From contig NZ_CP123622.1 of NCBI RefSeq assembly GCF_029873255.1, positions 744,501 to 808,500 on the forward strand: a stretch of DNA of 64,000 nt, given 5' to 3'. The notes below the pieces were generated by a model that saw nothing but the letters and a program-made list of their open reading frames with translations, did not search any database and was not told the DNA's origin. The stretch is from Pigmentibacter sp. JX0631. Its GTDB lineage: Bacteria > Bdellovibrionota_B > Oligoflexia > Silvanigrellales > Silvanigrellaceae. A program made the translations under genes and the position numbers. Positions within the stretch are counted from its first letter, which is position 1, and each line of letters opens with the position of its first letter. Shown in pieces: positions 17,645 to 25,393 of the stretch.

Positions 17645-18711
17645 ATACTTTTTCACAACTTGAAAATAAAGAATTGCAATCTTTAATTTCGTGGCTTGGA
17701 AAAACACCCAAAAGTAAAAAACAGATCAATGAAATAAATCAGTCAGATTGTGAAGTAATTAAATTAAAAGAAAATTTATACATATATTCCTCCGTAGATA
17801 GTGTTGCAGAAGAAATTACAAATAAACTTTACAAAGAGCCAGAAACAATTGGTTGGGTTGCAGCTCAAGCATCAATATCGGATTTAGCCGCTTGTGGATG
17901 TATTCCATTAGGAATTTTATTTTCAACTATTTGGGAATTTGGAACTCCATTGTCTTTTCAACAAAATTTAGCAAATGCATTTAAATCAGCATTAAGTTTA
18001 CAAAATTGTTTTTTGCTTGGCGGTGATAATGGGAGTTCATCAAGCACAGTGATTACAAGTGTTGGATTAGGATATTCAACGAAACTATCAAAAATGCGGA
18101 CTGGAATTCAAGACAATGATTTTCTTTGCATCACAGGAAAATCAGGTAGAGGTCCTGCATTATGCATTGATTTTCTTATGAATCAGAATAGAAATTCTCA
18201 AAGATACTTTTCTGAAAATTTATATCGACCTATGGCTAGAATAGCAGAAGGTATTTTATTACAAAAATATGCAAATGCTATAATAGATACGAGTGATGGA
18301 ATTCTTTCTGCTGTAAAACAACTTTGTGAAATTAATAACATTGGAATAAAACTAATTTGGAATGAAAACTGCTTAGACGAACTTGCAATAGATTTCTGCA
18401 ATAAACTTAATTTACCAAAGTTTCTTTTATGGATTGCTGAACACGGTGATTTTGAATTAATTTCAGCAATTTCTCCGAAAAAAATTCTGCAAGCTAAAAA
18501 AAATATTCCAAATTTAGAAATAATTGGACAATTCAAAAAAAATAAAAATGAACATGAATTACTCTTTATCAATAAAAATGAGGAAATTAATTTTAAAATA
18601 GACCTGAATAAAACACAATTTTTAGCTGAAGAGAAAAATAGTTCGATAAATCAAATTAAACTCAGGATGGATTCACTTATTTCATATTTAAAAAATAATC
18701 AATTTCCTTAA
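17635..18711 (+). CDS. ThiL/AIR-synthase-related ATP-binding protein
   Basis: 358 aa of the AIR-synthase superfamily (ThiL, HypE, SelD, PurM). It resembles ThiL: SSVDSVAEEI in place of the STDSLVEGVHF motif, then GWVAAQASISDLAACGCIPL, LLGGDNGSSSS and AIIDTSDGILSAVKQL, ending HGDFELI. The N-terminal GDDAAV-type motif is not evident, so it is likely a divergent relative rather than housekeeping thiamine-monophosphate kinase. No thi genes are nearby. In this operon it adds a further putative phosphotransfer step. Confidence 0.65.
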   Translation: MSLNTFSQLENKELQSLISWLGKTPKSKKQINEINQSDCEVIKLKENLYIYSSVDSVAEEITNKLYKEPETIGWVAAQASISDLAACGCIPLGILFSTIWEFGTPLSFQQNLANAFKSALSLQNCFLLGGDNGSSSSTVITSVGLGYSTKLSKMRTGIQDNDFLCITGKSGRGPALCIDFLMNQNRNSQRYFSENLYRPMARIAEGILLQKYANAIIDTSDGILSAVKQLCEINNIGIKLIWNENCLDELAIDFCNKLNLPKFLLWIAEHGDFELISAISPKKILQAKKNIPNLEIIGQFKKNKNEHELLFINKNEEINFKIDLNKTQFLAEEKNSSINQIKLRMDSLISYLKNNQFP

Positions 18712-18722
18712 AAGGATATGTT

Positions 18723-19508
18723 ATGTTTCAAGATTTTGCAGTTTCAAGACTAAATAAATTATCATTCCAACAAATAAAAGCATATAAAAATTATGAAATT
18801 CTTCATAATTATGACAATATATCTCATTTAGATCAAGATTTAATTGATAGCTGGAAAAAATTAATCGCCTCAATTGCAACTACGGAAGGAATTGAAGATT
18901 TAATAATATCAAATATTATGCTTGCTTTCACTAAATGCGAGAAAAAATTAAATTTTTTAAGATCGCAAAAATCTGATGAAAGTATTCATACAATTAAGCT
19001 AATAAATTACAACTTACAAACATTTAAATATAAAAAATTAAATAGAAGCTTTGCTGATAAAATTATTTATGATATTTTTCTAAAAAAATTGTCTAAATTA
19101 TTTCCTAAAAAACCGATTTATGGATTAGTTTTACTCCAATTTTTTGAAATTTATGGTGTTAATTTTTATAAAAAACTTTCTTTATCTGCCAAAAATTTCA
19201 ATTTATTTGAACTCGAAAAACTTATAAATCAAATTTCTAAGGATGAAGAAAGACATATTACTGGAATTAGCATAATAATTAGTGAAGAATTAAAAACAAC
19301 AAAAATATCATTTTTTGATATTTTATTAATTAAATTAATAATATCACTTTGTGTTTTTGATATTAATATGAATAAGTACGCTTATCACAATAAAACCGTT
19401 CGAAATAATATATTAAAATTAGGAATGAATCCCAATGAATTGACGCAATTTGCAAAAAAAACTGCAAAAGTAATTTTGAGGAATTTAATTAACACAAATA
19501 AAAATTGA
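18723..19508 (+). CDS. Putative ferritin-like diiron protein
   Basis: 261 aa with no family recognised at first sight, but it carries a full set of ferritin-like diiron ligands in order: Glu55 or Glu58, Glu86-x-x-His89 (DESIHT), Glu142 (FFEIYG) and Glu175-x-x-His178 (KDEERHITG). This E...ExxH...E...ExxH series, on predicted long helices, is the hallmark of diiron oxygenases, desaturases and related oxidases such as AurF. AAAGGA precedes the ATG. Between the ThiL-like and synthase genes, it is a candidate oxidising enzyme acting on the product. Read from spacing only; no search was possible. Confidence 0.5.
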
Positions 19509-19519
19509 AAGGTGAAATT

Positions 19520-20836
19520 ATGTTTGACATTGAAAAAAATAAACTTCTTTCAGCAAATAATGCCGAAAATTTTTCTTTGGCTGAGTTCATAAAACCATCT
19601 GGAAAATCATTAACTGAAAAAGTATCCCCATTCAATGAATTTTTAGTGAGTGTATTGGAACAAGGCAAAGCTCTTTACTGCAGAGAATTAATGAGTGCTT
19701 GTGAACATTCAAGTTTAATACTTGATCAAATTACAAAAACTCCAAGAAAAATGTTGATGTTTGGTTCGAACAATTACCTAGGGCTCTCCACCCATCCGAA
19801 AATAAAAGAAGCATTAATCAATGCAGTTGAAACTTTTGGAATTGGTGTTGGAGGCCCACCTCTTTTAAATGGAATGTCTACTCTACATAAAAAATTAGAA
19901 CGAAAACTTTGTGAATTTAAATATGGAGATAAAGCTGATGATTATGATGCGATGCTGTTTCCAAGTGGATATCAAGCAAATCTTGGATGGGTAAAAGCAT
20001 TAATTTCAGGAAATGATATTCTTATTTATGATGAATTAAGTCATGCAAGTTTATACGATGCCTTAACAAATTTAAACAGCGACCCTTTCAATAAGGTAAA
20101 AACCTTAAGATACAAACACAATAATGTAGCGCATTTAAAAATTCTCTTAGAGAGATATTCGAATCTCTGTAATGGACATATTTTTGTTACCACTGAGGGA
20201 GTTTTTTCAATGGATGGAAACTTATCTCCACTGCAAGAAATTTCTGAATTGTGTGCAAAATATAAAGCGACTTTAGTCATTGATGACGCTCATGGAACTG
20301 GAATTCTGGGAGAAAATGGTAGAGGTTCAGCAGAACATTGGCAAGTTGAAGAATCTGTTCCGATAACCATGGGTACATTTAGTAAAGTCTTTGCCGTAAC
20401 AGGAGGTTTTCTAATAGCAAAAAAAGAAGTAATTCAATACATGCGCTATTTTGCCCGATCTTATATGTTTTCTGCGCATTTACCACCTCCTATTGTCGCA
20501 GCTATTTTAGCTAGCATTGATGTAATCCAAAATGAAAAAGAATTGCGAAGAAAACTTTTTTCTAATGTAAATTATCTTGTAAAAAATTTAAATGAACTTG
20601 GTTTTTGTGTCTCTTCTGATTCTGGAATTATCCCAATAATGATTCCTGCAAAACATGATATTAGAGAAATAAACAAGTTCCTAAACAATAATAATATATT
20701 TGTTAATTCAATTGAATATCCTGCCGTTGCAAAAAACAAACAAAGACTAAGATTAAGTGTAATGGCTACTCATACTGAAGAAGAATTAAAAAAAGTTATT
20801 AATATTTTTGCAAAATTAAAAAAGGAATTTTTATAA
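19520..20836 (+). CDS. Alpha-oxoamine synthase, serine-palmitoyltransferase-like
   Basis: PLP-dependent alpha-oxoamine synthase, 438 aa from the ATG at 19520 (AAGGTGA upstream; the frame opens earlier at a TTG). It condenses an amino acid with an acyl thioester. Key features from this start: [13 protein letters not shown], His175 stacking on PLP (ELSHAS), Asp255 and His258 (DDAHGTG), and Schiff-base Lys289 in [13 protein letters not shown]. The GTFSK form with an N-terminal extension of about 80 residues is nearer to bacterial serine palmitoyltransferase than to BioF (GTLGK). No other biotin genes are near. The stop overlaps the next ATG (TAATG). Confidence 0.8.
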
Positions 20837-21960
20837 TGCTTAAATCAATTAATTTAGAAAGTAGGAATGCTTTAATAACTTATAATTGCCTTTGGCTGAA
20901 AAATAAAAAATTTGATTTATCATTTTTTCATTTATCAGGAATTTTTTCTTTATTACTTCTTTTGTTCTATATTTGGAAAGGGGATGCAGTTATTTTTCCA
21001 ATTTATAATTTTTATTTAATATTTTTTGGAATTCCCCACAACTACTTAACTTGGGCGACTCTTTTACCAGAACAAGCACGTAAAACATTTAACATGAAAC
21101 CAATTTACGCAGCTGCTATTGTTTGCTTAATTATAGTTTTATTAATCCCCTTTACAGAAGGAACAACTTTAAACGACTGGATATTATCTCTCATATCTTA
21201 TATTTCATTGTGGCACGCATATAGACAACATCATGGAATTTGTAAAATTTATGATACCATCCAATCCAAACGTTTTAATGACAAAACCATTTATGCTGAC
21301 AGATTTTATTTAAACTTATTTTTTCCTTTAGCACTTTATAGTATTCTCTTATGGGTATTTACGCATGATAGTGTCCAATATTTCTTATCTTTAGACGAAA
21401 AATATAATTTAATTTATCCTGTTATTCCGAAGAACATATTTTATACCTATTGTGCAATTACGGCTTTGATAGGATTGGTTGGCTTAAAAAAAGCTGTTTA
21501 CGACAGAAAAAAACAAGGAAAACATATCCCTTGGCCACAACTTTCATTAATGCTAATTGCTATTCTGACATATATTGTTCCTTACTTTTTTATTCCAGTA
21601 ACAGCTATGCCTTTAGCAGTTGCAATTGGAACTATTTTTCATAACGTTCAATATTTTGGATTTGTATGGCTTTTTGAAAAACATCGGACAAATGAAATGA
21701 AAGAAGCTAAAATTTCATTATCATTTCATCAAAGACTGGTGAATAAAAATGCTTGGATTCGTTATTTTTCGATTGCACTTACTTATTCAATCTTGATGAT
21801 TTTATTTTATTTAATTACACCTAAACATATAGGAATGACATTAATATATTTTATGGCTTTATCTCATTATGTAATTGATGGGTATATGTGGAAAAAAGAT
21901 ATTAATAAAACTTTATCGCCAGTTTTGAATAGAATTTCTGTAGTCGAAGGGAAAAACTAG
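20836..21960 (+). CDS. Polytopic membrane protein with histidine clusters
   Basis: 374 aa, about eight to ten transmembrane segments, no recognised family. Histidines sit at segment edges in motif-like settings: GIPHNYLTW, WHAYRQHHGICKIYD, TIFHNVQYFGFVW and ALSHYVIDGYMW. Repeated H-N and H-H patterns in a membrane protein recall membrane-embedded metal oxygenases (hydroxylases, desaturases, Brp/Blh-like), but spacing does not match a known set. It is translationally coupled to the alpha-oxoamine synthase, suggesting it acts on the lipid product. Confidence 0.55.
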   Translation: MLKSINLESRNALITYNCLWLKNKKFDLSFFHLSGIFSLLLLLFYIWKGDAVIFPIYNFYLIFFGIPHNYLTWATLLPEQARKTFNMKPIYAAAIVCLIIVLLIPFTEGTTLNDWILSLISYISLWHAYRQHHGICKIYDTIQSKRFNDKTIYADRFYLNLFFPLALYSILLWVFTHDSVQYFLSLDEKYNLIYPVIPKNIFYTYCAITALIGLVGLKKAVYDRKKQGKHIPWPQLSLMLIAILTYIVPYFFIPVTAMPLAVAIGTIFHNVQYFGFVWLFEKHRTNEMKEAKISLSFHQRLVNKNAWIRYFSIALTYSILMILFYLITPKHIGMTLIYFMALSHYVIDGYMWKKDINKTLSPVLNRISVVEGKN

Positions 21961-21962
21961 AT

Positions 21963-22748
21963 ATGAATAATTTGAAACTGTCATGTCCGAAATGCCATTG
22001 TTTTTTAGAAAATAGCTTTGACATTAATTATTATTTTTGCAGCCAATGCAAAATAAAATTTAAAAAAAATAGTTTTTATTTAGATCTTTGTTTAACAAAT
22101 AATAGCATTAATAAAGTTACAGAAACAGCTTACAAAATATATTCAAAATTTTACGCACCGTTTGCCTTACTAGTTTATATAATTATATGGCATGGAAATA
22201 TTTTCAAACATATAAAGTTTTTTAGAGAAATATTAGACTATGATAAGAATATTTTAGATATTGCAACTGGTGATGGTTCACTAACATCTGCCGCTTTATT
22301 TTCTTCTAAAATAAAATCTGCAAGTAATTTACTAGTTCTAGATATATCAAAAGAAATGCTCGAAAAAGCTCAAGTTAAATTTTCAAAAAAACCTGTGACA
22401 TTTATTCGAGGTGATGTAAACCAACTTCCATTTGCAAATTCTAGTATTCAAGCAATTTCATGCTTTGGAGGCTTTAATTCTTTCCCCTCTGGTGCATTAG
22501 CTATGAAGGAAATTTCCAGGTGTCTGAATAAAAATGGGATTCTTCGCGGATCAATTTTATTAACTCCTGAAACTTCATGGAAGAAAAAACTTATTCGCAA
22601 TTGGATAAAAAAAGGTTATCAAACTGAAGAAATAAGTAAAGATAAGTTTTTTTCTTGGGTTGATAGTGCTGAACTTTATGTAAATAAAATAGAACAAGTA
22701 GGATACGTACTACTTTTTGAATTAAGACATAGAAAAAATGCAGCTTAA
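21963..22748 (+). CDS. Methyltransferase with N-terminal zinc ribbon
   Basis: 261 aa. Residues 8-35 form a putative zinc ribbon (CPKCHC, then CSQCK). A UbiE/class I methyltransferase domain follows, with motif I ILDIATGDGSLTSAA near 96-110, LVLDISKEML near 122, and a strand-4 motif ISCFGGFNSFPSG near 160. Ribbon plus methyltransferase occurs in RlmA-type rRNA methyltransferases and in small-molecule methyltransferases; the operon context favours the latter. The start lies two bases after the preceding stop. Confidence 0.7.
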   Translation: MNNLKLSCPKCHCFLENSFDINYYFCSQCKIKFKKNSFYLDLCLTNNSINKVTETAYKIYSKFYAPFALLVYIIIWHGNIFKHIKFFREILDYDKNILDIATGDGSLTSAALFSSKIKSASNLLVLDISKEMLEKAQVKFSKKPVTFIRGDVNQLPFANSSIQAISCFGGFNSFPSGALAMKEISRCLNKNGILRGSILLTPETSWKKKLIRNWIKKGYQTEEISKDKFFSWVDSAELYVNKIEQVGYVLLFELRHRKNAA

Positions 22749-22765
22749 TTTCTAAGGAGAGTAAT

Positions 22766-23767
22766 TTGAAAAAAATTTTAGTTACTGGTGGAAATGGTCA
22801 TTTAGGTTACAATTTGGTAAAACAACTTTCTGAAAATGGCTTCCAAGTAAAAACTACAGTGCGTAACATTAACGATGACGAAAAAATTAAACACTTAAAA
22901 AAACTTTCAAACATTGAAATTGTTGAAGCAGAATTACTTAATAAAGAATCATTACGATATGCTATGAAAGATATTGATGCAGTTATACATTCTGCTTCAC
23001 CAGTTCTTCTATGGAGTAGTAATGTAAAAAAAGAGATAGAAGATCCCATTATTTTGGGTACACAAAATGTGTTAGAAAGTGCTTGCGAAAATAACATTAA
23101 AAAAATAGTTTTTACGTCTAGTTGTTCTGCATGTGGTATGTCTTCTTCATTGAATAATCCCTTAACTGAAAATAACTGGAATCAATCTTCAGATTTTCCT
23201 TTGTTAAAAGCTAAAATTGACGCTGAAAAATGGGCTTTTTGGTATTGTAATAAAAATAATATTAAACTAATTTCTATATTGCCTCCGACAATCATAGGCC
23301 CAAATTTTTCAAAAGTAACTCCTTCTCTAAGTCTCTATTATAAAATTTTCCAAAAGCAATTTTTTACGATACCTAATGGCGGTTGCCACATAGTAGATGT
23401 TCGAGATGTTGCTAAGGCTCATGTTAATGCGTTACTTTTTGATCAAGCAGAAGGCAGGTACCTTGTTGCAGGAGAGTATTTTGATTTTAAAGAACTATTA
23501 AAGCGAATAAAAAAAATCCAAGTTGATGCAAAAATCCCAAATTATTTACCTCCATTGTGGACTTTTTATCTATTAAATTCAGTCGACTGGTTGAGTCATA
23601 AAGTAATGAAAAAAGAAAGAAATTTATCGAGAAAAATAATAAGTAATTTTTTTGGTAAATATCAATATGTATCTGTGAATAAAGCTAAACAAGATTTAAA
23701 ATGGAATCCCATTCCAGCAGATAAAACAATCTTTGATACTTTAAATTGGTTTCATAAATTAATATGA
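22766..23767 (+). CDS. NAD(P)-dependent epimerase/reductase (extended SDR)
   Basis: 333 aa, TTG start with AAGGAGAG upstream. The Rossmann motif is VTGGNGHLGYNLV at the N terminus; DIDAVIHSASP near 72 and FTSSCSACG near 113 are the expected active-site Ser region. The Tyr-x-x-x-Lys motif appears as LLKAK (residues about 148-152), so the catalytic Tyr seems replaced by Leu. The protein resembles 3beta-HSD/dihydroflavonol-reductase types and bacterial 3-ketosphinganine reductase CerR. As last gene of the operon it could reduce the 3-keto product of the synthase, if the missing Tyr is tolerated. Confidence 0.7.
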   Translation: MKKILVTGGNGHLGYNLVKQLSENGFQVKTTVRNINDDEKIKHLKKLSNIEIVEAELLNKESLRYAMKDIDAVIHSASPVLLWSSNVKKEIEDPIILGTQNVLESACENNIKKIVFTSSCSACGMSSSLNNPLTENNWNQSSDFPLLKAKIDAEKWAFWYCNKNNIKLISILPPTIIGPNFSKVTPSLSLYYKIFQKQFFTIPNGGCHIVDVRDVAKAHVNALLFDQAEGRYLVAGEYFDFKELLKRIKKIQVDAKIPNYLPPLWTFYLLNSVDWLSHKVMKKERNLSRKIISNFFGKYQYVSVNKAKQDLKWNPIPADKTIFDTLNWFHKLI

Positions 23768-23858
23768 TATTAAAAAATTTGTAAATTTATATTATTATCA
23801 CTATATCTAAAAATATTAAAACTTCTTTTTTATATTCAATTTTTCTGCAAGGAGTGAA

Positions 23859-24611
23859 ATGAAAAAAGTACTTAATTTTTTAGCTTGTTTTGGAATTCTT
23901 ATATCGACTCAAAGTTGTGGCAAAAAAGAATCAACAAATTCTAGGAATAATAGTGATCAGCAAAATAATTATGCAACATTATCAGAAAATTTTTCGAATA
24001 TAAATAAATCTACAATTACAAAACCCTCTCTTCCAGAATACGTTATGTATGATTTAAAAAATCAAACAAAACCAAAAGTTTTGAGGACAAAAGCAAAAAA
24101 GCTAGAGTTTCCACTTTCAACTAATGACAGAAAAGATATTAAAATTCTTGTTGAAAAATTTGATAATGAAAAAAACATAGCCGGTCTTGCAGCTCCCCAA
24201 ATTGGTATTGGCAAACAAATTATAGTATTTGCATTAGAGCCTACCGAAGAATTAAAAAAATGGCGGAAAGATATTGAAGATACGATGTCTAAAACCGTTT
24301 GGATAAATCCTTCTTACAAAGGAGTAGGTACTGAGAAGATTTTAGACTTTGAAGGCTGCTTCTCTGTTAATGATATTACAGGTAAAGTCTCTCGTTTTAA
24401 AACCATTGAGTATACAGCATATTTAGAAAATGGCGATAAAGTGACTGGAAGAGTTTCAGGTTTTCTAGCTCGAATAATTCAACACGAAATAGATCATTTA
24501 AATAAAACAGGCATCATTGATTTAATTCCAAAAGATCAATGGATTATTTTAAGTGAATATTTAAAAGCAAGAACCCAGAAAATTGAAAAAAATGAAGAAA
24601 TCAGACAATAG
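23859..24611 (+). CDS. Peptide deformylase-like lipoprotein
   Basis: Peptide deformylase domain with all three motifs: GLAAPQIG near residue 108, EGCFS (Cys167) and QHEIDH (His209, Glu210, His213), i.e. the metal ligands and catalytic Glu are intact. The N terminus is a signal peptide ending ISTQSCGKK, predicting lipidation at Cys20, followed by a Ser/Asn linker. Deformylases normally act in the cytoplasm on nascent chains; an exported, active-looking one is unusual. AAGGAG supports the start. The 92-bp gap from the operon leaves co-transcription uncertain. Confidence 0.8.
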   Translation: MKKVLNFLACFGILISTQSCGKKESTNSRNNSDQQNNYATLSENFSNINKSTITKPSLPEYVMYDLKNQTKPKVLRTKAKKLEFPLSTNDRKDIKILVEKFDNEKNIAGLAAPQIGIGKQIIVFALEPTEELKKWRKDIEDTMSKTVWINPSYKGVGTEKILDFEGCFSVNDITGKVSRFKTIEYTAYLENGDKVTGRVSGFLARIIQHEIDHLNKTGIIDLIPKDQWIILSEYLKARTQKIEKNEEIRQ

Positions 24612-24933
24612 AAATTATATTATTTTCATCGTCTTTATCTTTTTTTCTCTCATTTAAATCCTCCTCAATTTCCTTATATACACAGTGCAAAATAGAAAGA
24701 AATTTTAAAAGTGAGTTTTTTATACCATCAATTATAACTTTATAATTTAATTCTTCTTCACTATTTAGTTCATTTAAAATTTCAAACAAATTTTCACTGA
24801 TCTGCTCTATTAAGTAAAGTGGATGTATTTCTTCATTATAGCCCGTTATATTTTTTTCTTTTTCATCAAAAATATCTTTTAAGATTAAATTGATAATATG
24901 ATTAATTTTTTCTATGTTTTCTAAATTATCCAT
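24601..24933 (-). CDS. Small acidic hypothetical protein
   Basis: 110 aa, acidic (many Glu/Asp) and predicted helical, no recognised family. It is convergent with the deformylase gene and overlaps its 3' end by 11 bases. No signal peptide or membrane segment. Confidence 0.45.
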   Translation of the reverse strand: MDNLENIEKINHIINLILKDIFDEKEKNITGYNEEIHPLYLIEQISENLFEILNELNSEEELNYKVIIDGIKNSLLKFLSILHCVYKEIEEDLNERKKDKDDENNIISIV

Positions 24934-25337
24934 TCAACATCCCCATAATCATTCAGACAAATTTTGATCTATCTATTAAATTCTATCCTGTCAGAATTGT
25001 GTGACTAATTTTTATTTTCCATAAATTTTATAATGTTAGAATTTTATTTTTGATGTAAATTCAATATTATCATCATGTTACTTTAATTGTTTTTTTTAAT
25101 TTTCACTAACATTTAATAACTAATCTAATGTATATAATTAAAAGACTTGTGTAAATTTATAAAATAATAAAATTTATTGTCTAGTCTATTAGTATAATAA
25201 GGATTGATTATCCATAATTAGCAATAAAACAAGATCACAATTTATCTAGAAAAATATTTTTTTTATATGAATACATAATTATTTTTATAATCAGTCTTGC
25301 TTTTTTGAAATATATAAACTATTTGAAAAATATTATT
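24934..25337. other. AT-rich intergenic region upstream of the giant lipoprotein gene
   Basis: About 400 bp between divergent genes, very A/T-rich. No small gene and no strong hairpin were seen; the Fur-box-like site lies at its right end. Confidence 0.4.
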
Positions 25338-25356
25338 GATAATAATTATCAATATC
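25338..25356 (+). promoter_or_regulatory. fur box: Fur-box-like operator
   Basis: GATAATAATTATCAATATC matches the 19-bp Fur consensus GATAATGATAATCATTATC at 16 positions. Within it TTGATAAT-A-ATTATCAA is a perfect dyad (25336-25352). It ends 37 bases before the ATG of the giant lipoprotein gene, a position where bound Fur would block transcription or clearance. Confidence 0.65.
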
Positions 25357-25393
25357 ATTGTAAATATTTAAAAATAATAAAAAAGGTAAAAAA

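Noticed and set aside
17635-18711. Housekeeping thiamine-monophosphate kinase ThiL
   Set aside because: The N-terminal GDDAA motif is not visible and no thiamine genes are near; called ThiL-like only.
19520-20836. Biotin synthesis BioF
   Set aside because: The lysine motif is GTFSK rather than GTLGK, there is a long N-terminal extension and no other bio genes are in the window.
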